Assembly (NCBI RefSeq): GCF_018223745.1
Contig: NZ_CP073653.1
Coordinates: 2,384,001 to 2,448,000, forward strand
DNA: 64,000 bases
From: Clostridium beijerinckii
GTDB taxonomy: Bacteria > Bacillota > Clostridia > Clostridiales > Clostridiaceae
Direction: 5' to 3'
Both the position numbers and the translations under genes were made by a program. Shown in pieces: positions 17,722 to 26,744 of the stretch (position 1 is the stretch's first letter; each line of letters starts with the position of its first letter). Under the pieces are notes generated by a model. It did no database searches, was not told the origin of the DNA, and saw only the letters and a list, made by a program, of their open reading frames with translations.

Positions 17722-17880
17722 TTAGGCCTTTTTTTGATATTTAACAATGTGCTTGTCCAGATTTTGAGAAATACGGATAACTATTTTATTTCTAGGAGAA
17801 AGAATACAAAGCATATTATTTAGGAGACATTTTCTTAAACGTATATTATATCTTAACTTAAATAATTCAAATCTATTCAT
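17722..17880 (-). CDS. Spo0E-like aspartyl-phosphate phosphatase, 3' end replaced by the IS
   Basis: A 52-residue protein with the Spo0E-family signature SQNLDKHIVKYQ near the C-terminus and the preceding LRYNIRLRKCL helix. Such proteins dephosphorylate Spo0A or its relay. The ATG at 17880 follows AAAAAGAGGTA. The stop codon lies in the IS3 right end (GGCCTAAG), so the last few native residues were probably lost to the insertion. The core motif is intact and the product may still work. Confidence 0.65.
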   Translation of the reverse strand: MNRFELFKLRYNIRLRKCLLNNMLCILSPRNKIVIRISQNLDKHIVKYQKKA

Positions 17881-17959
17881 GATAGTACCTCTTTTTACTA
17901 ATTTATACACATAAAATAAATTATAATCTACATAAAATAAATTTTCAAAAAAAATCATA

Positions 17960-18388
17960 CTACAAATAATGTCAAAATATTGTATAAATATACATGCTGT
18001 TTTATTCAGATAAAATGAGTAGTTTAATTTAGTTAGATGATATATAAAGAGATATTAAATTACTGGAAAATATAAAATTGTATATTAATATACATATTAT
18101 TTAAAATAGTTAGGAACCAAAAAACTTAGTTTATTTACTTTGTATCTCAAACTAAATATAAGTTCGAATGTAACTAGAACTAGTTATAAAACTATAAAGA
18201 TTATTATTTAAAACTTATGAAGGATATTTTTATGACCTTGATAGATATATAGATATAATTTAAAAAATATTAGCATTGAAAAATTGATGAAACAGATGTT
18301 AAAATGTATAGATGAATTAAAAAAGAAAGTATTCACTTGTGAGGAAATAATTCGAATTAAAAATCACTAAAAGATATATAGTAATTTA
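17960..18388. other. Gene-poor stretch with possible coding remnants
   Basis: No intact gene. A short open frame around 18290-18370 (MKQMLKCIDELKKKVF...) without a ribosome site, and a stop-broken piece before it, may be the debris of a small helical protein. A GTATATTAATATAC palindrome lies near 18080. Confidence 0.35.
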
Positions 18389-18403
18389 TTGGAGGTAATT
18401 ATC

Positions 18404-19039
18404 ATGAACATTCATGAAATTTTGTTTGGTTCAAGACCAAAATCTATTTTGAAAATAATAAAAGAAGGGGATTTGGAGGAACTTAAAAATTTTATAACAA
18501 ATGGCGGAGATATTAATGAAAAATATAATGATACTAGCCTGCTTCATTTTGCTATAGATAATTGTGAGAAAAATTACTTTGACATAATACAATTTCTAGT
18601 AAACAATGGTGCTGATATAAATAGTAATCAAAGTTATTTGAAAGAACTACCATTACATAGAATCTGTGCGAGAGTAAGTCCTAAGATGGACGTAATTAAA
18701 TTACTGTTAGAGAAGGGATCTAAAGTAAATACTGAAAATATATCAGGAAAAACTCCTATCTTTTATTGTAACTTTAATTATTCGGTAGAGCTTTTAAATC
18801 TTCTTATAAAATATGGTGCAGATATTAAACATAGAGATAAGTATAGCAATACTCTTTTGCATGATGACTATTTAACTTGTCGTGATACTGATAAGTTTGA
18901 AGAATACTTAAACGAAATAGTTTCTCTTGGACTAGATATAAACTCAAAGAATAATTTAGGTCACACACCGCTATATCTTTGTAAAAATAAATCTATTGAA
19001 AATATATTGATGGAGCATGGAGCAAAGAGAAGTGTATAA
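18404..19039 (+). CDS. Ankyrin repeat protein
   Basis: A 211-residue cytosolic protein built of about five ankyrin repeats. Recognisable units are DTSLLHFAIDN...IIQFLVNNGADIN, ELPLHRICAR...VIKLLLEKGSKVN, KTPIFYCN...LLNLLIKYGADIK and LGHTPLYLCKN...NILMEHGAK. It is a protein-binding scaffold; the partner is unknown. TTGGAGGTAATTATC precedes the ATG at 18404; an upstream in-frame TTG is part of that ribosome site. It stands alone. Confidence 0.88.
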   Translation: MNIHEILFGSRPKSILKIIKEGDLEELKNFITNGGDINEKYNDTSLLHFAIDNCEKNYFDIIQFLVNNGADINSNQSYLKELPLHRICARVSPKMDVIKLLLEKGSKVNTENISGKTPIFYCNFNYSVELLNLLIKYGADIKHRDKYSNTLLHDDYLTCRDTDKFEEYLNEIVSLGLDINSKNNLGHTPLYLCKNKSIENILMEHGAKRSV

Positions 19040-19185
19040 TTAAGTGCTTAGATACTATAGAGTAGTTAAACTTAGTTATATAATTTTAGAATCTTTTTTA
19101 TGATAATATTACTACCGAGTATAATTTATAATTGTGGTTAACATATTACTGCAAAATAAAATTATGATTAAGGAGGTAGATTCAA

Positions 19186-19341
19186 ATGTCATTAAATAAT
19201 AGCGGAGTGCATAAAAATTCACTATCCAAAAAAAGAACTGACTCAAATACGGTAAAGTCAGATGTTGGTGCAGAAATTGGTTTTCCTAATAACAAAGATA
19301 AAGGTAGAGGGAAAACAGATGGAATAGTTGGAAAGAATTGA
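19186..19341 (+). CDS. Small hydrophilic protein of 51 residues
   Basis: A short gene with a perfect AAGGAGGT site five bases before the ATG and a terminator 60 bp after the stop. The peptide is rich in Lys, Ser, Asn and Gly, with the end DVGAEIGFPNNKDKGRGKTD. It looks disordered, in the style of small spore or stress proteins, but I do not recognise a family. Confidence 0.65.
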   Translation: MSLNNSGVHKNSLSKKRTDSNTVKSDVGAEIGFPNNKDKGRGKTDGIVGKN

Positions 19342-19401
19342 AATTTAAAATAGTTTTAATTCTTAGATTGAAATAATAATTTAGAATATAAGAAAAAATA
19401 A

Positions 19402-19447
19402 GGAATCCCTTTGCAGTAATAGTTTTTATAGCAAAGGGATTCTTTTA
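19402..19447. terminator. Bidirectional terminator before ahpF
   Basis: A 13-bp stem GGAATCCCTTTGC / GCAAAGGGATTCT has T-rich flanks both ways. It separates the 51-aa gene from the convergent ahpCF operon. Confidence 0.85.
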
Positions 19448-20977
19448 TTAGTTTCTTATTAGATAGTCAAATGCACCTAAGGCAGCTGTTGCTCCTGATC
19501 CCATGGAAATAATTATTTGCTTGTATGGGGTATTAGTGCAATCTCCTGCAGCAAATACTCCTGGTACATTAGTAGCACCATAGTTATCAATTATAATTTC
19601 GCCTGACTTATTACGATCGACTGTTTCTCCTAACCAATCAGTATTTGGCACAAGTCCAATTTGGACAAATACACCATCTAATTCAACATGCTTAATTTCT
19701 CCTGTGTCACGTTCAATATAGGTAATTCCATTTACCTTATCAGTTCCAGTAATTTCTTTAGTCTGAACATTTTTTAAGACGGTTATATTATTCAAACTGT
19801 AAAGACGACCTTGCAAAACTGAATCTGCTTTAAGTTCTGGCATAAATTCAAAAACAGTTACGTGACTAGCAACTCCAGCAAGGTCAATGGCAGCTTCGAT
19901 GCCTGAATTACCTCCACCGATGACTGCAACATGTTTCCCTTTAAATAAAGGGCCATCACAGTGAGGACAATATGTCACACCTTTATTCTTAAACTCTTCT
20001 TCTCCAGGAACACCGACATTCCTCCAGCGGGCACCTGTCGAAATTATTACCGTTTTACTCTTTAAACGTGCACCATTTTCTAGTTCAATCTCAATAAGGT
20101 CTTTTTTTTCTATAGTCTTAGCACGTTGTAAGTTTACTATATCAACGTTATAGTCTTTGACATGCTCTTCAAGGCTTGCTGCAAGTTTAGGGCCTTCTGT
20201 ATATTTAATACTTATAAAGTTTTCAATACCTATAGTATCTAATACTTGACCACCAAAACGTTCAACGATAATTCCAGTACGAATGCCTTTACGAGCTGCA
20301 TAAATAGCAGCACTTGCACCTGCAGGACCGCCGCCAACAACAAGCACATCGTATGGATCTTTATCTGCAAAATTTTCTGAAACTGGGGCTTCTCCGATTT
20401 TTGCAAGAATTTCTTCGACAGTCATGCGGCCACTTGCAAAGAATTCTCCATTTAAATAAACTGATGGTACTGCAAGTATATTTTTACTTTCTATCTCTTC
20501 TTTAAAAACGGCACCATCAATCATTGTATGAGTCACCTTTGGATTAAGGATGCTAATTAAATTTAGAGATTGAACAACTTCTGGGCAGTTATGACAGCTT
20601 AAACTAATATAAGTTTCAAAATGGTATTCTCCCTTAATGTTCTTAATTGAATCAATTGTTTTCTGATCAATTTTTGGGGCTCTTCCGCTAACTTGTAGAA
20701 GAGCTAGTACTAATGAATTAAATTCATGTCCTAAAGGGATTCCTGCAAAAGCTACACCAGTTTCTTCATCAGTACGATTTATGCTAAAGCTAGGAGTTCT
20801 TAATAATTTTGATTTTTCAGCTTTTATTTTTGGAGACATAGAAACTAGTTCATCTACGAGAGAAACCATAGTGTTGGATATATCATCGGAATCAGCACTG
20901 ACTTTTATAAGTACAGTGCCTTCCATAAGCTCAAGATATTGAGCTAATTGTTGTTTTATATCTTTATCTAGTATCAT
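19448..20977 (-). CDS. ahpF: Alkyl hydroperoxide reductase subunit F
   Basis: A 509-residue flavoprotein disulfide reductase that passes electrons from NAD(P)H through FAD and two CxxC centres to AhpC. The N-terminal tandem thioredoxin fold has CHNC at C128/C131. The FAD motif VVGGGPAGASAA is at about 213 and the redox CPHC at C337/C340. Start ATG after AAGAGGTA, 11 bp behind the ahpC stop, so the two genes form one operon for peroxide removal in an anaerobe. Confidence 0.95.
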   Translation of the reverse strand: MILDKDIKQQLAQYLELMEGTVLIKVSADSDDISNTMVSLVDELVSMSPKIKAEKSKLLRTPSFSINRTDEETGVAFAGIPLGHEFNSLVLALLQVSGRAPKIDQKTIDSIKNIKGEYHFETYISLSCHNCPEVVQSLNLISILNPKVTHTMIDGAVFKEEIESKNILAVPSVYLNGEFFASGRMTVEEILAKIGEAPVSENFADKDPYDVLVVGGGPAGASAAIYAARKGIRTGIIVERFGGQVLDTIGIENFISIKYTEGPKLAASLEEHVKDYNVDIVNLQRAKTIEKKDLIEIELENGARLKSKTVIISTGARWRNVGVPGEEEFKNKGVTYCPHCDGPLFKGKHVAVIGGGNSGIEAAIDLAGVASHVTVFEFMPELKADSVLQGRLYSLNNITVLKNVQTKEITGTDKVNGITYIERDTGEIKHVELDGVFVQIGLVPNTDWLGETVDRNKSGEIIIDNYGATNVPGVFAAGDCTNTPYKQIIISMGSGATAALGAFDYLIRN

Positions 20978-20988
20978 AGGCGTACCTC

Positions 20989-21552
20989 TTAGATCTTTCC
21001 TACAAGATCAAGGCTTGGTTTAAGTGTTGATGCGCCTTCTTTCCACTTTGCTGGGCAAACTTCACCAGGATTATTTCTAACATATTGAGCAGCTTTAATT
21101 TTATTTACTATTACAGCTGCATCACGACCTATATTGCCAGCATTAATTTCAATTGCTTGAATAACACCATCTGGATCTATGATAAAAGTACCACGATCTG
21201 CAAGACCATCAGATTCAATCAATACATCAAAGTTGCGAGATAATGTATGTGAAGGATCACCAATCATAGTATAAGTTATTTTTTTGATGGCTTCTGAACT
21301 ATCGTGCCATGCTTTATGTGTGTAGTGTGTATCTGTTGAAACTGAATATACTTCAGCACCAAGCCCCTTTAAAGTTTCATAATTATCTTGTAAATCTTCT
21401 AATTCAGTAGGGCATACGAATGTGAAATCTGCTGGATAAAAACAAACTACACTCCATTTGCCTTTGAAATTTTCTTCAGTGATATCTATAAATTCACCGT
21501 TTTTGTAAGCTGATGCTTTAAATTGTTTTACTTCTGTTCCTATTAATGACAT
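20989..21552 (-). CDS. ahpC: Alkyl hydroperoxide reductase subunit C (2-Cys peroxiredoxin)
   Basis: A 187-residue peroxidase that reduces H2O2, organic peroxides and peroxynitrite and is recycled by AhpF. The peroxidatic Cys47 is in [12 protein letters not shown] and the resolving Cys166 in [15 protein letters not shown] precedes the ATG. The promoter region upstream carries TTGACA-16-TATAAT and a perfect Fur-type palindrome. Confidence 0.96.
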   Translation of the reverse strand: MSLIGTEVKQFKASAYKNGEFIDITEENFKGKWSVVCFYPADFTFVCPTELEDLQDNYETLKGLGAEVYSVSTDTHYTHKAWHDSSEAIKKITYTMIGDPSHTLSRNFDVLIESDGLADRGTFIIDPDGVIQAIEINAGNIGRDAAVIVNKIKAAQYVRNNPGEVCPAKWKEGASTLKPSLDLVGKI

Positions 21553-21626
21553 AATATATTACCTCCTAAAATTCATTTTTATATTTAAACTATATTTATA
21601 TTTTATTAAATATTATTATTTAATAA

Positions 21627-21678
21627 TGATAATGATTATCACTTAAGATAATTATAAATCTAAATTATAATTTGTCAA
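21627..21678 (-). promoter_or_regulatory. ahpCF promoter with perfect Fur-type box
   Basis: On the minus strand TTGACA (21673-21678) and TATAAT (21651-21656) are 16 bp apart. Just downstream, at 21627-21641, lies TGATAATGATTATCA, an exact 7-1-7 palindrome that matches the Bacillus Fur consensus better than the PerR one (TTATAATNATTATAA). Confidence 0.75.
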
Positions 21679-21711
21679 TACCATTATGTAAAAATTCTTT
21701 TAGTAATATTT

Positions 21712-22713
21712 TTACTTGAGTTTTCTAAAATTTAAAGGTGCTTTTCCATATGTTTTCTTAAACATTTTAGCAAAATTAGCAGAGTAATTGTATCCAACCT
21801 TATATGCTATCTCCTCGATACTTAAATCTGTTGTTGATAAAAGATTTGCAGCAATAATCATTCTAATATGATTTGTATATTCACCAATCGACATATGATA
21901 ATATTTTGAAAATCCTGCCTTTAATTTTTGCTCATTTAAAAAGACCATCTTACTTAAGCTATTTATATTTGGAGGATTATGATAATTTTTAGATAAAATA
22001 TCATGAGCTTTTTGAATAGCACGAATATCAAAAGAGGTTAATCTTACTATTCTATTATTACCAATATTAATGTTTCCATAGTCAATCTGATTAGTAAAAG
22101 CATTCTCAGGAGATTTATTGACCTCGTTTATTAAAATAGCAATACATTCTAATATTTTACTTTCCAAGTAAATACTATTTAATAAGTTTTTATTAGCTAA
22201 GCTTTGTAGTTGACGGATAATTTCTGTAATTTCTAGAGGCAGATAGATATATGTATAATTTCTAATAAAAGAATCAAAATCGATCGCATTAGAAAAATTA
22301 GGTTTTATAATTTCGGTGAAATATTTTTCATGTATAGTTATTTCAGTTCCATGATAATGCTGACCTTTTGCCCATTTTTGTTTTCCTTTTAAATCTTTTT
22401 CTACAACAAAGAATGAAGAAGGCGTAAAAGAGGATACAGGATTATTTTCAAGCTGAAATTCTGTAACTCCCTTATAAACTAATCCAAAACGCATTAGTAG
22501 CTCAGGGTTAGAAAAGGATAAGAAAAAGTCTTTAGGAATAGTATAATCCGCAATACCTAAACTATAATATCCATCCCTTGAATAAATAATGCAATGACCA
22601 AATTCGGGTCTATCCTTATTTGTATATAAAGTATAATTTTCATTTTCAATTTTACTAAAATTCAATTTTTTTAAGACTGCGGCTTTAAACTCATCACTAG
22701 ATTTTACAATCAT
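21712..22713 (-). CDS. AraC-family regulator, probably of siderophore uptake
   Basis: A 333-residue regulator with an N-terminal ligand-binding region and a C-terminal double HTH (about residues 235-333; LSKMVFLNEQKLKAGF and IEEIAYKVGYNYSANFAKMFKKTYGKAPLNFR). The arrangement is that of PchR/YbtA-type activators that sense siderophores. AAAGGAGC precedes the ATG. It is divergent from the wall-binding gene at 22928 and next to the siderophore transporter. Paired direct repeats 21 bp apart upstream of both are its likely targets. Confidence 0.85.
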   Translation of the reverse strand: MIVKSSDEFKAAVLKKLNFSKIENENYTLYTNKDRPEFGHCIIYSRDGYYSLGIADYTIPKDFFLSFSNPELLMRFGLVYKGVTEFQLENNPVSSFTPSSFFVVEKDLKGKQKWAKGQHYHGTEITIHEKYFTEIIKPNFSNAIDFDSFIRNYTYIYLPLEITEIIRQLQSLANKNLLNSIYLESKILECIAILINEVNKSPENAFTNQIDYGNINIGNNRIVRLTSFDIRAIQKAHDILSKNYHNPPNINSLSKMVFLNEQKLKAGFSKYYHMSIGEYTNHIRMIIAANLLSTTDLSIEEIAYKVGYNYSANFAKMFKKTYGKAPLNFRKLK

Positions 22714-22784
22714 AAAATGCTCCTTTAATTTTTATATTATTAGACATATGATATAGATACTCAAAACAAGAAAATGATTAGTTA

Positions 22785-22845
22785 AGATGTAAAACTAATT
22801 AAATTAGATGTGAATATTGCATTGAGAATGAATATCATCTACAAT
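22785..22845 (+). promoter_or_regulatory. AraC/Fur-type dual-control promoter 1
   Basis: AGATGTAAAA (22785) and AGATGTGAAT (22806) are direct repeats 21 bp apart. They end next to the -35 TTGCAT (22817-22822). A 17-bp spacer then holds the Fur-like TGAGAATGAATATCA (22823-22837), two mismatches from consensus, before the -10 TACAAT (22840-22845). It drives the gene at 22928. Confidence 0.7.
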
Positions 22846-22927
22846 TGCTTTGGTTAAGAATAAATTCTAAACTAATTATAAAATGTTGTAAAGTATATTT
22901 TAGAAAAGTTAGAAGTCGGAGGGAATT

Positions 22928-24547
22928 ATGAAAAGAAGAACAAATAAAATTAAATCAGTTTTAGCTTTAGCAGCAATTGTGTCAGTGACGGGTTCAATGC
23001 GAGTTAAGGCAGAGACTTATCCTAGAATACCATCAGAAGAAGGAACTATTTATGAAGCAGCGGCTTATAAAGACGGTAAGTTTTATATTAAGGGAGAGAC
23101 AAAAGAGGCTGAAAATGAAGGGGCATATTATTTAAATGGAGATAAGTATACTGAAATTAATGATATAGATATTGAAAGAGAAGTTTATAGAACATACTTA
23201 GATAAATATATTGAGATGAACTATGGAGATTACTATTTGGACATGTCAAATGGTGAGTTGTCGGAAAACAGCTTAATAGAGGATGATGTAGATAATGCAT
23301 ACTTGGCGTTATCAAGAAAGATAAGAAAAAACACTAAAGGAAGATATTCAGATACTAGTTTGAAAAACGATTTAGTTGAAATCCCTAATGCCAAATTCGG
23401 AAAAAGCTGGTATTTTACTAATTATGATGGTTATAATATTTACACAGATTCAGAAGGAAATTATATAGATGCGGATTACAATTTAGGTAAAATTAAGATT
23501 GCAACGACATCGAGCAATATTATTACATTAACAAATACAATTGATAAAAAAGAAGGAACCAGAGCATACGTTTCAGAGTCAAATGTACTCGGACAAGATG
23601 CAGATTATATATATAGAACTGCAAAGGTTACTATTGAAAGTGATGAAATAATAAGTAAAATAGATGGGATTGATGTAAATGCTGGAAATGCATTTGATAC
23701 AAGTGAAAATGATGGTAAAACAGTAAGTTTTCTAGCTATACAAAAGATTTCAAAAGAGCAGGCTGAAGATAAGATAGATGGTGCTAACTATGCTAAAAAT
23801 ACAGTTACATATATACTTTCTGGTACAGATGGAACATCTGTAAGTCTACTTGATGGGGCCCAAATAAGTGTGGCAGGAGGATATATAGTTGAGTATATAA
23901 AAGATTCAGGAACAATAACAATTCAAACTATTTCATTATATGAAGAGCGAGGAAATCAAAATTATGTATATGCTTATAATATTGCGGCAGAAGAAATAAA
24001 AAATATAGATATCGATACGAATGGAAACCTATGGAAGGTTGAAAATGGAATTGTATATAAATTTGATAATTACAGTGAATGGGATAAGATTTATAAGGTA
24101 GATGGATCTATGGATAATTTATCGGTTTATGATGAAAATCATATGATAATTTGGAGTGAAGATGTTGATGTTTACTCAATAAAATCAGAGGATACAGAAG
24201 AGATAAAGGTAGAAGGATATGGGCCAGAAGAGATTTTAGCAAAAAAATTAGGATGGATAATGAATACAGATGGAAGCTGGAGTTATAATAAGCCAGAGTA
24301 TATTAAAGCTACTGGATGGCTTTACGACGAGAATAAATGGTATTATTTAAATTCTTTTGGAATAATGCAGACAGGATGGATTAATGAAAATAGCAAATGG
24401 TACCATTTAAGCGAAAACGGAGCGATGAAAACTGGATGGCTAAATGAGAGTGGAAAATGGTATTATTTAAATACATCAGGAGAAATGCTTTATGATACTA
24501 CGGTTGATGGATATAAACTGGGGATTAATGGGGATTTGATTCAATAA
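22928..24547 (+). CDS. Secreted protein with C-terminal wall-binding repeats, iron-regulon member
   Basis: A 539-residue exported protein. The signal peptide is residues 1-28 (ends RVKAE). Residues 30-425 are an unassigned extracellular region. The C-terminal 110 residues are three aromatic wall-binding repeats (ATGWLYDENKWYYLN, QTGWINENSKWYHL, KTGWLNESGKWYYLN). The domain order recalls clostridial surface proteins held to teichoic or other wall polymers. CGGAGGG precedes the ATG. Its promoter is nearly a duplicate of that of the siderophore transporter 1.8 kb on, so it may help capture iron complexes at the surface. That role is inferred only from regulation. Confidence 0.75.
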   Translation: MKRRTNKIKSVLALAAIVSVTGSMRVKAETYPRIPSEEGTIYEAAAYKDGKFYIKGETKEAENEGAYYLNGDKYTEINDIDIEREVYRTYLDKYIEMNYGDYYLDMSNGELSENSLIEDDVDNAYLALSRKIRKNTKGRYSDTSLKNDLVEIPNAKFGKSWYFTNYDGYNIYTDSEGNYIDADYNLGKIKIATTSSNIITLTNTIDKKEGTRAYVSESNVLGQDADYIYRTAKVTIESDEIISKIDGIDVNAGNAFDTSENDGKTVSFLAIQKISKEQAEDKIDGANYAKNTVTYILSGTDGTSVSLLDGAQISVAGGYIVEYIKDSGTITIQTISLYEERGNQNYVYAYNIAAEEIKNIDIDTNGNLWKVENGIVYKFDNYSEWDKIYKVDGSMDNLSVYDENHMIIWSEDVDVYSIKSEDTEEIKVEGYGPEEILAKKLGWIMNTDGSWSYNKPEYIKATGWLYDENKWYYLNSFGIMQTGWINENSKWYHLSENGAMKTGWLNESGKWYYLNTSGEMLYDTTVDGYKLGINGDLIQ

Positions 24548-24626
24548 TTTTTAATATGTTTCAGGCTTAAGTGATTGATATTATAAAGTTATTTAATTCA
24601 TATATAAGCCAAAAATAATCAATTAA

Positions 24627-24686
24627 GGTGCAAAAATAATTAAATCTGGTGCAAATATTGAAATGAGAATGAATGTCATATACAAT
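24627..24686 (+). promoter_or_regulatory. AraC/Fur-type dual-control promoter 2
   Basis: GGTGCAAAAA (24627) and GGTGCAAATA (24648) are direct repeats 21 bp apart, followed by -35 TTGAAA (24658-24663). The 17-bp spacer holds TGAGAATGAATGTCA (24664-24678), and -10 TACAAT is at 24681-24686. Same layout as at 22785-22845. It drives the siderophore ABC operon. Confidence 0.7.
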
Positions 24687-24813
24687 TGTTTTTGTCGGAA
24701 ATAATAAAGCGGAACTTAATTCAGATAGAATATGATCTATGTATAAATTTAAGTTGGATTTTCATAGTAGCTAGATAGTGGAAAAAATATAAATTATGAA
24801 AGGAAGATACAAA

Positions 24814-25764
24814 ATGAAGAAAATTTCAGTGGCTAAGAAACTTTTAGCAGTTTGCTTAACGTCAATGATATTTGTTGGGTGTACAAATACAAGCAATTCT
24901 ACAGTAAAAGAGGAGAATAAAACTGTTAAAGTAACTGATGTTAAAGGAGAAATTGAAATTCCAGCAAATCCTCAAAGAATAGTTGATTTAAGTGGTAAGA
25001 GTGATGTTTTATCAATTTTAGGATATAAAGTAATAGGAACAGCTAATAGTGATGCTTATAATTATAAAAAATTACCTACATATTTAGAAGATACATTAAA
25101 GGATGCAACAATAGTAGGTTATAGCATGCAGGACACTATGGACATTGAAGCAATAATGAATTTAAATCCTGACTTAATAATAATTTCAACAGTACAGGAA
25201 AAAATGTATAATCAGTTAAAAGAAATTGCACCAACAGTTATGATTAAATCAGAAGCATTAAATTGGAAGGAAGATGTTAAGAATTTAGCAAAAGTTTTTG
25301 ATAAAGAAGATATAGCAAATGATTGGATAGAAAATTATGATAAAAAAGCAAAAGAAGCAGGAGATAAGATTAAGGAAACTCAGGGGAAAGATGCAACTTA
25401 TTTATCCTTCTTAGCTAGCGGTGGTCAATTCTATGTATTTGATGGAGCTGGATTTGGAAATGTATTATATGAAGATATGGGTTTAAATAAACCAGAAGGT
25501 ATGCCAGAGCAGACTGATATAAGCTTACCAGTTGTAACATATGAAGGACTTGCAGCAATAAAAGCAGATAATATATTCGTTCTTGCAACTGATGAAGACT
25601 CAAAAACTCTTGAAGGAAATGCAATATGGAATGGACTTCCAGCAGTAAAGAATGGCAAGGTTGTTAAATTACCATCCTCACCTTATTTTAATCAAGGCTA
25701 TAGTCCAATAGGAAGAGAAAAACTTTTAGATGAAATAGTGGAGAAGTTAAATGAAAAGAAATAA
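24814..25764 (+). CDS. Iron-siderophore ABC transporter, substrate-binding lipoprotein
   Basis: A 316-residue lipoprotein of the FepB/FhuD (cluster A-II) family that captures ferric siderophore. The lipobox is FVGC with the modified Cys near residue 23. The family pattern PQRIVDLSGKSDVLSILGYKVIG and LNPDLIIIS are present. An upstream ATG (24796) contains the AAGGAAG ribosome site of the ATG at 24814, which I prefer. It overlaps the first permease by 14 bp. Confidence 0.88.
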   Translation: MKKISVAKKLLAVCLTSMIFVGCTNTSNSTVKEENKTVKVTDVKGEIEIPANPQRIVDLSGKSDVLSILGYKVIGTANSDAYNYKKLPTYLEDTLKDATIVGYSMQDTMDIEAIMNLNPDLIIISTVQEKMYNQLKEIAPTVMIKSEALNWKEDVKNLAKVFDKEDIANDWIENYDKKAKEAGDKIKETQGKDATYLSFLASGGQFYVFDGAGFGNVLYEDMGLNKPEGMPEQTDISLPVVTYEGLAAIKADNIFVLATDEDSKTLEGNAIWNGLPAVKNGKVVKLPSSPYFNQGYSPIGREKLLDEIVEKLNEKK

Positions 25765-26743
25765 TAAAAATGCAATGACTTTTACAGTTTGTAGTATTTT
25801 TATTCTGATAGTGGGTCTAATCCTAGGCGTAAGCCTAGGAGCTACCCAGATTGGAATTTCTGAAATATGGCATAGTATTTTTAACTATAGTGAACAGCTT
25901 GAACTTGTACTTATTAGAGATGTACGTATTCCTAGAGTTCTATGTGTATTATTTACAGGAGGGATTTTGGGTGTAACAGGAGCCATTATTCAGGGAGTAA
26001 CAAGAAATCCAATAGCAGAACCATCGCTTCTTGGTGTAAGCCAGGGAGCTACTTTGGTTATTGCAATATTTTATGCTATGGGAATTTCAATAAATACTAC
26101 AAATGTTATGATAGCAGCCTTAATTGGTTCAATATTTAGTGGAATTATAGTAATAGGTTTTATATCAAAAAAAGCAAATAATAGTTCAATTACAAAAATA
26201 CTTTTAGCAGGAACTGCTATAAGTACCTTTTTTATTTCTCTTACAACTATTGTAGGGTTATTATCAAACCAATCTCAACTTCTTGCTTTCTGGGTAGCTG
26301 GAGGTTTTCGAAATGCAACCTGGTTAGATTTTAAATTAGTTTCAGTGATTGCAACTATAGGTTTAATAATTGCACTTTTACTTTCAAAAAAGATAAATAT
26401 ATTAAGTCTTGGAGATGATGTTGCAATAAGCCTTGGGCAAAATCCTGAGAAAATAAGATTAATAACTTTACTTGTTATGATACCAATGTGTGCAGGTGCA
26501 GTTGCTGTTGGTAAAAATATTGGTTTTGTTGGACTTATTGTGCCTCAGATTGTAAGAAAAATTTTAGGAGAAGATTATAGGATAAACATACCTTGTTCTT
26601 TTTTACTTGGAGCAGTTCTTTTAACTTATGCTGATATTGCTGCAAGAATGTTTTTAAGTCCTTATGAAACTCCAATTGGAATATTCACAGCCTTAATAGG
26701 AGTTCCATTCTTTATAGCTGTAGCAAGAAAGGAGAAAGGCTGA
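25751..26743 (+). CDS. Siderophore ABC transporter permease 1 (FecCD family)
   Basis: A 330-residue polytopic permease with about 9-10 membrane segments. The FecCD fingerprints RIPRVLCVLFTGGILGVTGA and the late GFVGLIVPQIVRKILG loop, which contacts the ATPase, are clear. It starts inside the 3' end of the binding-protein gene and is followed by permease 2 after one base. It probably forms a heterodimer with permease 2. Confidence 0.92.
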   Translation: MKRNNKNAMTFTVCSIFILIVGLILGVSLGATQIGISEIWHSIFNYSEQLELVLIRDVRIPRVLCVLFTGGILGVTGAIIQGVTRNPIAEPSLLGVSQGATLVIAIFYAMGISINTTNVMIAALIGSIFSGIIVIGFISKKANNSSITKILLAGTAISTFFISLTTIVGLLSNQSQLLAFWVAGGFRNATWLDFKLVSVIATIGLIIALLLSKKINILSLGDDVAISLGQNPEKIRLITLLVMIPMCAGAVAVGKNIGFVGLIVPQIVRKILGEDYRINIPCSFLLGAVLLTYADIAARMFLSPYETPIGIFTALIGVPFFIAVARKEKG

Positions 26744-26744
26744 T

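Larger units (their letters stand above)
15730..17728 (-). mobile_element. IS3-family insertion sequence with passenger gene
   Basis: orfA and orfB overlap in the IS3 manner, and the ends match those of the second IS3 element in this window. The left end GGGCTAAG...AAAGTGGTCCCATTG (15730 on) pairs with the complement of the right end GGATCCATTTTACTC...CTTAGGCC (to 17728). The conventional TGG...CCA termini would be 15749 and about 17710; the further 20 bp outside are also conserved between both copies. No clear target duplication is seen. The DNA is visibly richer in G+C than the host around it. An extra gene lies between orfB and the left end. Confidence 0.8.
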
